From: Ipomoea triloba
Taxonomy: Eukaryota; Streptophyta; Magnoliopsida; Solanales; Convolvulaceae
DNA length: 64,000 nt
Direction of reading: 5' to 3'
NCBI RefSeq assembly: GCF_003576645.1
Contig: NC_044930.1
Location: 10,426,860 to 10,490,859 of the forward strand
Shown here: positions 32,937-44,726 of the stretch, piece by piece
Layout of the letters: each line of letters starts with the position of its first letter
Numbering within the stretch: position 1 is the stretch's first letter
Notes under the pieces: model-generated
What the model saw: the letters and a program-made list of their open reading frames with translations, nothing else
Database searches by the model: none
What the model was told of the DNA's origin: nothing
Position numbers and translations under genes: made by a program

Positions 32937-33867
32937 ATTATTATTATAAATAATGTAAATTTTCAATCACTATTTGCATAGAAATAACGAGTTCATTCGC
33001 TATTATAAACAAAGTTAACAAACACACAACTCACGTCATTCACGGTTGTATAGATCGTCACACAGAATGAAAATTTTGCTATTCAAAATTTAAGCAAATA
33101 CGCTATATACACATATAAAATTTAAATACTTGAGAGTTTTGATAAAACATAATTGATTAAGGTTGGCCTAGAATAATTATTGCTCAAGAATGACGTTCTA
33201 TGTTGACAGTAGTCGAATAATAATACACGCCATAATCTAGAAGGGAAGGCCAAACATCAATTTTAAGTTTTTTTTTTAAAAAGGGTAATTTTGTCTCAGA
33301 ATTATCTTTTGTTCTCCCTAAAATCCATGGAATTAAAATCGGGGTGGGGTTGGGGGCGGGGGGGCATGGGGTTTAATTTCATAAAAATGAGGGAATTGCA
33401 ATTCCCTCCAACCAAACGAAGAAATTTAGTTGCCTTCGGAATTACATGGGAATTAAGTAAGAATATAATTGTAATTCCCTCTAACCACACACCTTGGGAA
33501 GGTTTTCTCTCTCTCTCTATTTAAACTATATTTCTTTTTCTCTCTATTTAAACTTTATAAACCTTATACCTAAATTTAATAAATTATTTTTCCTTCATTA
33601 TCCCATATTTTCTTCATACCTAAACTCTACCAATTTTTTTTCTCTCCTAATTATTTTTACTTCATTATTGCTTGTATATTTTGAGGTTTTATTTTTCTAC
33701 AAACTTTTTATTCCTAACTTCTAAACTTTCTCTAAGAACTTTTTCTCTCCAATTACATGAACAAAACAAATTTTTCATCTATCATCGTCAAATTTTACTA
33801 TATGTTTCATAATATTCATATAAATACTTGTATATTTTGACTTTTATTATTTTTATGTTTGTATTCG

Positions 33868-33917
<50 letters not shown>

Positions 33918-34599
33918 TTCTTTCTTTCTTTATTTATTTTGACAAAGAGTTACTACAAATTGCGGCTGCAAATAGTAGCATCTTTTTTTTGTTCACGATT
34001 CCAAAGTGCTATTTTAAATAATAGATATTTGTTTGATGTCTAGTAGTATATCAAGTATAATTTTTTATATATATTATTAATATTTTTTTATTTTATACAA
34101 CTAGTAATTATATTGTTAAATATTTTATTTGAATAATTCTACCACTATAAATTTTAATATTCAATATTGTTATAATTTTCTTATGAAATAGTTTTTTTTT
34201 TTTGGTTGATGCTTATTAATCTGTATAAGTAATTAGCATATAAGTCTCGTCATACTATGGATATAAATAATAATGTTGATGCGGGTGAAGAACTATATAA
34301 TAATAAAAATTTTATGATATATTATAACATGTTTTGTAAGAAAATTATAAATGATAAGAATTGAAGTCATTGAAAGTTTGTAGTGATGTATTCAATTTAG
34401 AATATCAATGACTTTTATAGATTTTTTAAAATAAAAAAATTGTTGATAAAAGTTTATAAATGTTTTTTATATAGACTTTTATAGAGGAGTCTTACAAAGT
34501 TTTAAAAAGTTTTGAGTTTATAAAAGTCAATAAAAATTTATTAAAATCAATATAATCATTTTAAAAATTTTCAAATTCTACAAAAATCATGATTGAATT
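32937..34599. other. AT-rich intergenic DNA
   Basis: No gene is visible. A G-rich run (ggggtggggttgggggcggg, 33340-33365) is flanked by inverted ggaatt/aattcc words. A TA microsatellite is at 33869-33913. The tract 34330-34590 has repeated tttataaaagt words like the 5' introns of the KIB1-type genes. Confidence 0.6.
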
Positions 34600-34725
34600 A
34601 GAGCCGTCAAAACGGGTTTAGCCCGCCGGGCTAGCCCGTCCCGCCCCGCCAAAAGGGCGGGGTGGGCTCTAATTTTTTGAGCCCATTTTAAGGCGGGCTT
34701 TTTAGCCCGCCCCCGCCAAACCCGC
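34600..34725. mobile_element. GC-rich GCCCGCC element abutting the MULE
   Basis: The segment starts gagccgtcaaaacggg and contains many TTAGCCCGCC/GGCGGG words in both orientations. It ends exactly where the left MULE terminal repeat begins to match the right one (34726). It seems to have replaced the outer part of that terminal repeat. Similar GTCAA-type elements are at 12739 and 62468. Confidence 0.5.
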
Positions 34726-34922
34726 GTGCCGTCTGTTGGCCGTGACGTGGATGGGCAATTTTGTCTTTTCACGTGGTCTTCTTCCAATCCCTCTTTTATT
34801 CGTCCATTGCAGTGTGTTTCAACGAGAACAGGGCTTGAGACCCTAAGGGAGAGTGCTGCAACTGTTCTTCTCAGAAACGTCTTCAACAACGAAATGGCAG
34901 GATCTAAGGGAGAGAGCTGCAA

Positions 34923-35863
34923 TTGTTCGAGTTCTTCAACAACGAGAAATACGTACATGTATGGGGCACTTGTAGTTGTAGAAAGTGGGACTTAACCGGG
35001 ATACCATGTAAGCATGTTGTGTGTGCCATTTGGATTAGACATGGTAAAGGTCCAGTGCATCATTATGTACACCCTTGTTACTCCATTAGCAACTACTTGA
35101 ACACTTATGGAGGAAGGATAAACCCACTAGCTGGTCCAAATGAATGGCCCAAGTCAAATAAGGAACCACTTTTGCCTCCACTGTACACAACCAAACCTGG
35201 AAGACCAAGGAAATTGAGGAAGAGAGGCAAAGATGAGATCACTAAAGATGGCACCCATGTAAACCCTTCTTTGCTTGTAAAGCACTGCAGAAAATGCAAC
35301 AAAACAGGTCACAATTCTAGAACATGCCCTGATAATCCAACTGCAAAACAGGTAATATTCTTATTTTTTATGGATATGAAATTTTAAATGCACTTATATA
35401 TATTACATTACATTGATCATTCTGGTTTTTATTAGACTGGCAAGAGAAAAAGGAATCCAAAGAAGAAACTCCAGCTCAACCTCCTATGCCTCCTGTGCCT
35501 CCTACTGATTCTGCCCCATCAGCCTCTACAACAGTGATGGAAGAAACTAATGTGGACTTCTGGAATGAAGCATCAGAAGTGGCAGCTCTATTTGACAATT
35601 TGCATCAAACGGGTGGCACTCAACCTGAAGAAATCTCTATCACTCAGCCTGAAGGTGTATTTGCCAACAGTCAGCTAGAAAACATTGCTCAGGCACCCTA
35701 CAACACTCAGGCTGAAAGTGGACCTCCTCCCAAAAGGTCTAAATTACCCATAAAATCAAAGAACAAGCAAAAGAGTAATGCTACTCTGAGGTTGACAAGA
35801 TCCAAAACAACTCTGAAGTCCATGTTCACCAACACACCTGACAAGCCTCTAACCTTCGATTGA
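34923..35863 (+). pseudogene. MULE transposase C-terminal part: SWIM and CCHC zinc fingers
   Basis: Exon one (34923-35351) starts inside the terminal repeat and reads WGTCSCRKWDLTGIPCKHVV, a SWIM zinc finger (CxC...CxH). Then it reads PCYSISNYLNTYGG and KPGRPRKLRKRGKDE, and a zinc knuckle CRKCNKTGHNSRTC. These are the usual end of plant MuDR-type transposases. A donor CAG/GTAATATTC at 35352 and an acceptor TTTTTATTAG at 35435 define an intron. The second exon has an open frame (35486-35863; MPPVPPTDSAPSASTT). As drawn, the two exons differ in phase by one base. The DDE catalytic domain is absent. Transposases of this kind cut DNA at the element ends; this remnant cannot. Confidence 0.8.
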
Positions 35864-35869
35864 ACAATT

Positions 35870-36512
35870 AAAGGATGGTTTTGTTTTGCCACAAGTCTGG
35901 AATGTTATTTTGCTACTTTCAGGATGCCTTTTTTGGTTACTTAGTATCTTACAACACTATGGTTTTTTAGTTTGACACTATTGTTACTTATTTTGCTACT
36001 TTCAGGATCTGTTTTATTAGCATGACATTGTCTATGTTGTTTTGTTGCTACAAAAATGTTATGGTAGACAATTGTGAGCAAACTGTTATGGTAGCAAACC
36101 ATTGTACAAATGGCTTTATTAGAATGACTTATTATCTTGGTGAACAGCTCTATGTGTTTGTTTGTTTGGCCTCTTTTATTGGCATGACACTGCCAATTCA
36201 AACCAATACTAGTAGCATGACATTGCCAATAAAAGGTAATACTACTATTACATTGCATTAACACTGACAATTCAAACCAATATTACCATTGCATTAGCAC
36301 TGCCAAATGACTTACAAAACATAGTCAAACAACATTACAAAGCCAACCAAAATACCAAATGCCTTACAAACAATAGGCACCTTACAAACACTACCAAAAT
36401 ACACACCGTCAATTACCTATGGCCATAACACTACTTGGGCTCTCATTGTTTGCTAAAACACTTGTAAAATAAGCAATTAAGAGTACAAACAAGCCACCAA
36501 CAACAACCAACA
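35870..36512. other. Internal noncoding part of the MULE
   Basis: Between the two convergent gene pieces. It has several repeats of gcatgacactgccaattc and accaatac words, and no coding signal. Confidence 0.6.
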
Positions 36513-37081
36513 TCATGTATCTACATTTTTTGCTCCTACCTTGCATATCTTTGATTTCACCATCTTCCCCACTCGATACACTTCTAAGTTTGGATTTAAC
36601 ATTACAATCTCTTCTTCATTTTTGTTAATTCTCTTCAATAACCCAGGTATAATCCTCTTTGACCTAGGGAACATTGGAGGATCATGCCACTTCACAAATC
36701 TTGTGCGTGATCCAGCCTGAAATTTACAAATTTGAAAAAAACAAAATTCATTTCGATTATGCAAATCAATATTTAAATTAACCCTCATTGCAAAAACCAT
36801 AAATTCATACTAACCTTACATCTCGAGCATTCCCAATACCTCCTACCCGGGTTATCATTTGTCCATGAAGTTCTCAAAATCAGTTCTTCACCACATTCAC
36901 ATACTTGGATCGAAATCCATTCCCCATACATGTACGTATTTCTCGTTGTTGAAGAACTCGAACAGTTGTAGCTCTCTCCCTTAGATCCTTCCATTTCGTT
37001 GTTGAAGACGTTTCTGAGAAGAACAGTTGCAGCACTCTCCCTTAGGGTCTCAAGCTCTGTTCTCGTTGAAACACACTGCAA
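36513..37081 (-). CDS. GRF-type zinc-finger protein carried by the MULE, two exons
   Basis: Exon 1 (37081 or 36991 down to 36815) encodes MEGSKGESYNCSSSSTTR, then VCECGEELILRTSWTNDNPG and RRYWECSRCK. It ends at a GTAAG/GTTAGT donor. A 98-bp intron (36717-36814) ends AAATTTCAG. Exon 2 (36716-36513) continues in frame as AGSRTRFVKWHDPPMFPRSK and RIIPGLLKRINKNEEEI. The C-x-C-G ... W-x-C-x-x-C pattern, NPGRR and KWHDPP fit the plant zf-GRF family, a probable nucleic-acid-binding finger often found near MULEs. The N-terminus, including the candidate starts, lies inside the terminal repeat. Intact splice phase suggests it could still be expressed. Confidence 0.75.
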
Positions 37082-37384
37082 TGGACGAATAAAAGAGGGA
37101 TTGGAAGATGATCACGTGAAAAGACAAAATTGCCCATCCACTTCACGGCCAACAGACGGCACACCTGACGGAGGACCAAAAGTGTCCGACGTCCAAAAAG
37201 CGTGGCTAGAATCTGACCATTTTTATTATGGAGGACTAAAAGTGTCAAACGCCCCATAAGTCTAGGACCAAAAGTGAAATTAACTCTTAATTTAATTTAA
37301 TTTTTTGAAATGATTAAAGCTTTAATAAGAATTTAAAAAAAAAATCTGACAAGATAGACGTCGGTTTTATGACTACCAACGCCT

Positions 37385-37660
37385 ACATCCTCCTTTCTTC
37401 TTCATCTCTCCGCCGGACAGCAGCACAGCCGCAAAGCCGCGCCGCCGGACAGCCGCACCGCCTCATCGCCGCACCTCCTCTACTTTAACAAATGTTTAGG
37501 GTTTATGCCCTACGACCGATATTTGCGCCTGCGCCTCTGCCTCTGCCTCGCCACGACGCCACCGCTCACCAGCCACCAGCTTCCCGGTCTCCGTATTCAC
37601 CCTCAACCCGCCTCAGTCGCCAGCCGTGAGCCCTCTCCGTCTTCACCAGGTTTTTGTTTT
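37385..37660 (+). other. GC-rich exon-like segment before the SUV3 fragment
   Basis: A C-rich segment with an ATG at 37493 (MFRVYALRPIFAPAPLPLPR), which would make a mitochondrial-type presequence, though it stops soon after unless spliced. A donor-like cttcaccag/gtttttg lies near 37650. It may be the first exon of the SUV3-like gene. This is an inference from position only. Confidence 0.4.
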
Positions 37661-37819
37661 TGCCTAATTGCTGGTCCCCTTTTTTTTTTTGAAAACAGGT
37701 CCCCTTTTTTTTTTTTTGAAAACAGGTCCCTTAATTTCCCTAATTTTGTTTTTGCCCTAGGTTTTTGAATTGTGATGTTACTAAGTAGTACTGGCTTGAA
37801 TTTTTATGTTAGAAAGTTC

Positions 37820-39463
37820 AGAAAATGGTGCCCCATCTAGTCACCGTAATACTCTCCAGCAAGAGTTATCATCCTCTGTAAACTCTGGTAGGAGGTTTGA
37901 AGCTGTTGCAACTTTTAGGTTAATCTGGTGGAATCAGGGTTCAGGATCAACTTGGTAATCAGCTTTATTCATCATTATTTATTTATTTATTTTATAACTG
38001 CTGTAGAGTTCACTTACCTTATACTACTGACAGCAGATTTGGTTTGCAAAATTGACAAGGAATGAAAAAAAATTGGTAAAAGATAGAGGTATAATTTGGG
38101 CCTGTTTATGATCATATATAAACTTCAGTGTTTTAATTGAATTTATGGTGAATGCAAATTGATCCTTGATTTAGCTTTGTAATTCAGTCTCATGTTCAAG
38201 GGGTAGTGAAATGCATTGTTATTGATGTAAGCTGACAAATCTGGAATATATGTTTGGGATATGGTAATTTTTATGGTGTGTTTATAATTTTCTTTTTCCA
38301 TTTGGTCTTGTAGATTGTATTGGGTTGGTATGCCAAGGGCTAGGATGAAGGGGAGTGAAAGAAAGGGTGGGAGGCGGTTATTTACCATATTATATTATAT
38401 CCACCATTATAAGAGAATGGAAGTGGAACATAATCAACATATAGGGTGGTAATATTGCCAGAGTAGTATAATCAACACTTCCACAATAGGACTAAATGAG
38501 AAATTAGTTCTCCTTTGCTTCATATTTTTAATTACCAAATCACTTCCACTTCCAAAAACCATGAATCAATATTAAAAGCTTCATATTTCATGTGACTTAT
38601 TCAATTAGTTTCATTGAACATAGGAAAAATGAGAATATTGTACTGATTTTCTTTATCGTTACAAATGCTAACATGCCCCTATACATATAGGTAACTTATA
38701 GGGTATACTTTCAACACTCTCCCTTAAGTTGGAGCATGTATATCATATGCTCAAAGCTAATGTTACTAATATACTCAATATGTTGAATGATTTCTTTGCC
38801 ACCTTCTTCCCCCCATCTGTTGCTGAAGTTGTTTCTCTTTTCTGTTGGACAGATAATGTTCGAGTTATATTCGCTTTCTTTGGATATAAAGCATAAATTT
38901 CCTCATGGTGTTTGTAATTGTTCAAGGCAGTGGAGCAGTTTAACTGGCACAAAGAAAGTGGATTTTACAGACCTTACGTATGAAATATATTTTATAGTGC
39001 TTGTTTATTCTCCCCCTTTGATGAACTGCAATATTTATAATGCTTATATTTTCTTTCATTATGGTACTAGTCGTCCTCACACATGAAGGAAAAAGCGGAA
39101 TGTTGTTTTACATGTGGGTCCAACAAACAGTGGTAAAACACATCATGCCCTCAAACAACTCCAGTTAAGTTCTTCTAGTAAATTCCAAATGCTATTATTA
39201 TTATCATAATTCCATTGTTTATATTTTCTTGGTCTTTGTATAGTCAAGTTAATTCATATAAGATAACCAATTCAAATTAATCTACAGGTATTTATTGTGG
39301 ACCATTGAGGCTGTTGGCATGGGAGGTGGCAAAAGTTCCTTGTGACCTTATGACTGGGCAAGAAAGGGAGGAAGTTGATGGTGCAAAGCATATGGCTATT
39401 ACTGTAGAAATGGCTGATGTGACTTCCAACTATGGATGTGCTGTTATTGATGAGATTCAAGCA
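37820..39463 (+). pseudogene. Fragment of an SUV3-like mitochondrial ATP-dependent RNA helicase
   Basis: Three exon-like pieces are visible. The piece at 38850-38970 reads KKVDFTDLT. The piece at 39066-39170 reads RPHT, a stop (TGA at 39084-39086), RKKRNVVLHVGPTNSGKTHH and ALKQL; GPTNSGKT (39117-39140) is the Walker A motif. The piece at 39288-39463 reads [20 protein letters not shown], then [20 protein letters not shown] and [16 protein letters not shown], which contains the DEIQ form of motif II. SUV3 degrades and remodels mitochondrial RNA. A further possible N-terminal piece is at 37825-37925. The second helicase lobe is missing and the frame has a stop. The right end joins unit 3 at about 39490. 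Confidence 0.85.
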
Positions 39464-39973
39464 TGTAATTTGTTTATAGCTTAATTTACTTATCCACGTT
39501 TAATTTAGGTTTTCAACTTATCCACGTTTTGATATAAATTCAATATTCAATTGTACTGGATATGTTAAAAATATGATTAATAATTTTGCTTTTTAAGTTG
39601 TAAAAGTGTGACCAACAAGCTAAGTAGTACTCCGTAGTATGTTTTAACTAGCTAGCTAGGGAAATGCAAATTGTTCTATATATGCAGGTAGCATGTAATT
39701 TTATATTGATTTGTATGTAACTTTGAAATGCTTATATATGGATGAATTGAAACAAAGCATTTAGGCCTATTACATGTAACATTAGATGATGATTTTTTTG
39801 AAAATCTTGAAAGTAAGCCTTAGAAAATGAGTGTATGAAACAACTAAAAAAATATGCATATTTCTTATTCAATATGTTTCACCTTGTCCACATATAAAAT
39901 AAAAACCGAAAATATAAATTTAATTAGTATTCAATATTTGAATTAATATATATATATATAACAACTAACCAAA

Positions 39974-40933
39974 TCACAGTATCCATCGTGATATAATACT
40001 TTTCTTGCCTACATGAGGGCAAGGAAGGTTGATGGAGACACTCATATCTTCCAAATCAAAAACATAGATGTTTCTGTCATTTTCTTCAATGAAGTATATG
40101 CAGTTATTTCTCACATTTGCATTATTGCTATTAATGCAAAATATGCCTCCGACAGATCCTAAAAAAATGGTGCGTTCTCCTATACTTTCCATCTCCACCC
40201 ATTTTCTTGCGCACAAATCCGCTCTAAAGACTCGTATATTTTCTACCTGCCAATGTCTTTTTGCAAAGTAAATTTTGGTAACTAATAGGATTTCACCACA
40301 CTTTTCTGTAATATAACCAATAGCATACAAACCACTCCATTTTGGTCTTGAAGATGGCTCATTAAATAAATCACCACCAATCACTTCTTCGAATTGTGCA
40401 CTTTGATCATTGAATTCTACACGTACTAATGTGGTGGAATATTTCTTCAATCCATACAAATTTCCACCAAATGCATGTTCACCGCCAATCTTGCAAAAAT
40501 TGAAAAACATGTCAAAGTCGCCATGCTCTTGAATTAATACAACATAACAAGAAGGATCATGAGGACTAGAAGAAAGGTAAGCAAGATGCGTGACTGATTT
40601 CAATTTTGGAAGCTGCCTCTTTTCATGTGAATAAACATTGAAAAGTATGACATCAAAAGTGTCGTCGCTATCGTGTAACACCATCCATCCATCATTACAC
40701 GCGTGAGCCTTCTCATACTTGTTGTACATGAAGGAACAATCAATCTTGTAATGACGTTGTTGTGTGATGCTGTATTGTGTACCTTGTTTATTTTGATAAA
40801 ACAAGAGCCAAGGGTGCGATTGCGGTAGGGGGAAACTAACATTGGTTTTGGCATCATCACCAATCAACTCCATAGCTCTCAATTGATAGCTAGTAGTTAT
40901 GGAGTCTATTTTTGAAATACGTCCGGCCTGCAT
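39974..40933 (-). CDS. KIB1-type beta-propeller protein without F-box, copy C
   Basis: The frame is open from the ATG in TTCATGCAGG (40933) to the stop at 39974, about 319 residues. The longer frame to 40966 probably reads into the 5' intron, because TTTTTGTTCAG, a good acceptor, lies just before TTCATG. Family motifs: SHPWLLFYQNKQGTQY, DGWMVLHDSDDTFDVILFNV, SVTHLAYLSSSPHDPSCYVV, VENIRVFRADLCARKWVEM and ISRWIL at the end. Relative to copy D it lacks 16 residues (after GGEHAF) through an in-frame 48-bp deletion between short aaat repeats. This would remove part of one propeller blade. The function is unknown. Confidence 0.75.
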   Translation of the reverse strand: MQAGRISKIDSITTSYQLRAMELIGDDAKTNVSFPLPQSHPWLLFYQNKQGTQYSITQQRHYKIDCSFMYNKYEKAHACNDGWMVLHDSDDTFDVILFNVYSHEKRQLPKLKSVTHLAYLSSSPHDPSCYVVLIQEHGDFDMFFNFCKIGGEHAFGGNLYGLKKYSTTLVRVEFNDQSAQFEEVIGGDLFNEPSSRPKWSGLYAIGYITEKCGEILLVTKIYFAKRHWQVENIRVFRADLCARKWVEMESIGERTIFLGSVGGIFCINSNNANVRNNCIYFIEENDRNIYVFDLEDMSVSINLPCPHVGKKSIISRWIL

Positions 40934-41634
40934 GAACTGAACAAAAAGTATACCATAAATTTTCATAAAAAATTGTACGGAACTAGTCTTTACAGGTTAA
41001 TCAAACAACACATGCACATGATAATGAGCATTGCAATGAAATTAAACATTTTAAAAACATGTTAGAATATTAGAAGCAATTTAGGAGTTATATCATCTGA
41101 CTGCAAACAACAGCAAGATGCTGCTGTTAGCAGCAGATCTAGTTGACAGCAGCAACTTCTTTTTGCTGTAAATAATTGTTTTTTGTAATAATTTTTTAAT
41201 ATGAATTTTTATTATAAATATGCATGAAAATAAAGAGAAAATAAAAAGTATATGAGGATTGACGAAAGGCTTGAAACACACCATAAAATTTGATAAGAAT
41301 TGATAAAAAGTTGGTCTGATAGAGGAAAACCGTTTGTAGAGAAGAAAAGTTTGAAGGGTTGGATATCAAGTGGAGAAAAGGTTTGTAAAATTCTATTATG
41401 ATAGAATTTATGAAAGTTCATATATAAGTTTTGTGAATATCAGTAAATTTTTAAAAACTCTATAAAAGTCTGAATTGAATACTAATATACTTTTTAAATA
41501 TTTGAAAAGTTTAAATCTAATTAGAGTAGACTTTTTAAGAGTATCATCAAACTTTTAAAGTCTCTAAAAGTCTTTAAAAGTTTATAAAAATATTGATAGA
41601 ATATTAAGAATGAAATTGAGTGAAGGAATATTAC

Positions 41635-41750
41635 CGGCCAACAAGAAATCCAAGGTTCTGGACTGATATGATCGACTTTGTGCTTTGCGAATGGCTGGTT
41701 CTACAGCTTCTTTAATAGCTGTATATATAGCTTCTTTGATGAAGGAATAT
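41635..41750 (-). other. Putative 5' leader exon of copy C
   Basis: Conserved donor CCG/GTAATATTCC and leader as in copies A, B and D. The intron to 40937 is about 700 bp. Confidence 0.45.
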
Positions 41751-41793
41751 TACTCAGCTCCTTAGTCCTTAACTAATGGGGATTAGGATTACG

Positions 41794-41824
<31 letters not shown>

Positions 41825-43335
41825 AAATAACATATATAGTTCTTTGGGCTTCTCAGAAATATAATATCCAAATATAAACCAACTTAGAACTAATTAATAA
41901 GGAATGTCTCTTTCTAATTTGATTAGTGTTGGTATTCAAATAAGGAGTATTCTAATCCCAATTGTTCAAGGAATAATCCTTAATTATTAGTTTAAATTTA
42001 ATTAAAATTTTAAAAAAATTATTTATTAAACTATTGTTGATAGTGATACAAAATTTAAAATTATATTGTTAATACCAAAGTACCCTACTATGTTAAGATA
42101 GGATATAGAAGATAGGATCTGAAGGATCTTCAAACTCCATCGCCGCACCTTCCCCACACAGCCATTACCGCCGCCACCGCAGCCACCGCCGCCACCGCAG
42201 CCGTCCGCAGCTTCCGACTCACGCCCCGCCGCCGTCAACAGCCTCCGCTCACGCCAAGCCGCCGCCGCGACGCCGCTGCTCTCCTCACCGCCGGACGCAA
42301 CTGTCGCACCACCTCGCCGCCGGACGCAACTGCCGCACCACATCGCCGCCGGTCGCCCTCCCCCGCTACTCGCCCGGGGTCTCAGGTAATGAGCTGCTGC
42401 TTCTTTTACTTTTGTTGCTGGTAGTTCTTGGTGGTGGTCTGACCTAGGATCGCATAGTTTCTAAGTTTTATTTTTCATATTTCTTATTTCCTGCTGTTTC
42501 ATGTAATCCATGTTAAACTACAGAAAATAAGAATGCTGTAGAGGTGAAAGTTTTATTTGTTCAATAATGCACTCTGATATCTTTTTTGTGATAGACTGCT
42601 ACGGAGATGTTTTTATGCTGGCTTTGTTGCTCAAAGGAATTTTGCTGAGGTGTGAATCCTCTGCTTGGTTACTATCTTTTGATTTTTAAAGCAATTTGTC
42701 TGTTCACAATACCTTTCTAAATATTTTATTTTAGTTGATTATTTTTCATATTTCTTATTGTTCTGAGATATAAGGTAGTTGCATGAACATGCCTTTTCTA
42801 AGGTAATTTATCAATTTGGTAAGATGGTAATTACACTGCGGGAAATAATGTGTTTCATACATGCAAATACTTTATAACTTCAGACATGCTAATTTGTTGA
42901 TTTGGTAATTGGTACTATGTTGAATATGATTTGCATCTTTTAGTATTTGCAAATTTACTATAGCGGTTGACATGCCATGTTTCAGATTCTTTAATAGAGA
43001 GTGGTTTGATTTGTTCTTGCTTCATCTTCTAGGTTAGTGTGGCTCTTTTAGTAATGACAATGGATATCTTTCTTCATAGTGGTTATAATGTATGTCATTG
43101 TTTAAACATTGGCTCAAAGCACATGAAATTAATTTAGCTAGGTTAATACTTATTCACAATAAACCTTCATTTGATGGTTGCTAAGTTTTTAGTAAGGAAA
43201 AAACTTGGCTCCTAAGGATAGGCATTTTAGAATAGCACTTACATGATAGTTCATTTATTTTATATAGTATTTTCTTTCCTTTCTTTATTTTATCATTTCC
43301 ATATTATAATATAGATTTTGATTTGATAATTTGTA

Positions 43336-43490
43336 GAGGTTCCTGGGGGGACAAACAACAACAACTATGCTAATGTGCAGCTCATTGTTGAGGTTTGTGA
43401 ATACTTCTTTCTTCTTAATTTACTATTGATTTTTTTAGTTAGTTCATTCTGGTTGTGCAGATGGCAGAGATAATAAGTGAATAAAGGAAT
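43336..43490 (+). pseudogene. Fragment of homomeric acetyl-CoA carboxylase
   Basis: Exon 43336-43392 reads EVPGGTNNNNYANVQLIVE between an AG acceptor and a GT donor. The next exon after TTGTGCAG (43461) begins MAEI and then degenerates to a stop. The PGGTNNNNYANVQLI motif is characteristic of the biotin carboxylase domain of eukaryotic cytosolic acetyl-CoA carboxylase, the enzyme making malonyl-CoA. Only about 25 residues remain. Confidence 0.85.
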
Positions 43491-44106
43491 TGAAAGGGCA
43501 ACCAATTTACTTCTATGTTGAAACTCTGTTGTTCTTTAATTACTTTACATGCTTAGTGTGTAAATTATGTTTGTGAACTTTGCAGTGTCAAAAGGGCTCT
43601 TCCATAATAGAGACTAGAATTTAAGAAACTTTAATGCCTATAGTTAGAATCAGAAGACTAGAGGTAACTCCCAAGCTTTGGTGGTTCAAGGTTTATTAGT
43701 TGGTCTATACAATTTTTCTATTACTTTATAATTTGGCTTCAGATTTAAGGTCCCTCATTTCAAATATAGTTTTCAGTTGTTCTTTTTCTTTCAGTCCTGC
43801 AATACTTAATGTTGTAAAAAGGCCACATGTCTAAAATAAATTTGTTTAACCAGTCTACTGTCTACCTGCATATTTAACAGCCAAGGGTTATGTACCTTAA
43901 AATCTGTGAAACAAAAAACATTCAGACGGCAAAACAAGTGTATTTCACTTGAAAGGAAGTGCATACTCGATCATAATACAATGTATCAATGTCAAGCTCA
44001 TAAATGTATCAACGGCAAAACAAGTGTATTCCAGAGAGGTATTATTTAACAAATGTGTCTACAACTCTTTGGGAGAGGTTTTATACTTTGCTTTTTGTCA
44101 CTCCAG

Positions 44107-44726
44107 GCTGTAAAGAAGAGTATTTCGATGCAAATCACAAGTGGTTCTGAAATGGTCAAGCTGGAAAAGGACCCTCATGCTGCATTTGCATTGATCATTG
44201 ATGGGAAAACTCTATGTTATGCCTTGGAGGATGATATGAAGCAGAAAATTTTGAACTTAGCAGTTGATTGTGCATCTGTAATTTGTTGCCGAGTCTCTCA
44301 AAAGCAGAAGGCTCTGGTAATATGTCTCAAATATTATTCTGATGATATTTTATGGTCTTTCCCTCTCTCTACTAGTCTAAATTTATTGGGTTGTACAGGT
44401 GACAAGATTAGTAAAAGAGGGAACCGGAAAAACCACCTTAGCAATTGGTGATGGTGCAAATGATGTTTGAATGATTCAGGAAGCCGATATTGGTGTTGGA
44501 ATCAGCAGGGCAGAAGGAATGCAGGTTGGTAATTAATGCATCTATCATGTATTAAAATTGTTGTCAATAGATTATGACTGGGTATATACCATTCAATGTG
44601 GTTCAACAAAAACAGGATAAAGAGATTGACTGGAAAACTATGAAAACCGAGATTGTAATATGTTCTTTGCTGTGTCTGTGGATACCCTCATAGGCTATGA
44701 TGGCTAGTGACTTTTCGCTATTGCAT
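44107..44726 (+). pseudogene. Fragment of a P4-type ATPase (phospholipid flippase)
   Basis: Exon A (44107-44316) reads AAFALIIDGKTLCYALEDDM and CASVICCRVSQKQKAL. Exon B (44399-44524) reads VTRLVKEGTGKTTLAIGDGA, NDV, a stop (TGA at 44468-44470) and MIQEADIGVGISRAEGMQ. Exon C (44694-44726) reads AMMASDFSLLH. GDGAND is the conserved hinge motif of P-type ATPases, and the surrounding sequence is that of plant aminophospholipid ATPases, which flip lipids across membranes. The phosphorylation site and the transmembrane segments are missing. The TGA replaces a Gly codon by one base. Confidence 0.9.

Larger units (their letters stand above)
34726..37290. mobile_element. Mutator-like element (MULE) with 241-bp terminal inverted repeats
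   Basis: 34726-34966 and 36922-37162 are inverted copies about 241 bp long, from gtgccgtctgttggccgtga inward to acatgtatgggg. The right end continues outward for about 125 bp (aggaccaaaagtg words) with no counterpart on the left. Between the arms lie a SWIM/zinc-knuckle fragment (plus strand) and a GRF zinc-finger frame (minus strand). The catalytic DDE part of a MULE transposase is missing, so the element is non-autonomous. No 9-bp target duplication can be shown because the left end is cut. Confidence 0.8.
39497..42110. repeat. Segmental duplication unit 3, partial
   Basis: It starts abruptly at tttaggttttcaacttatcc in the 3' flank of the KIB1-type gene and runs through copy C to gataggatatagaag. 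The F-box half is absent. A TA tract of about 11 repeats is at 41797-41820. Confidence 0.85.

Noticed and set aside
34726..34995. Independent plus-strand gene for MAGSKGESCNCSSSSTTR
   Set aside because: It is the inverted-repeat counterpart of the GRF N-terminus and runs into unrelated sequence before a stop.
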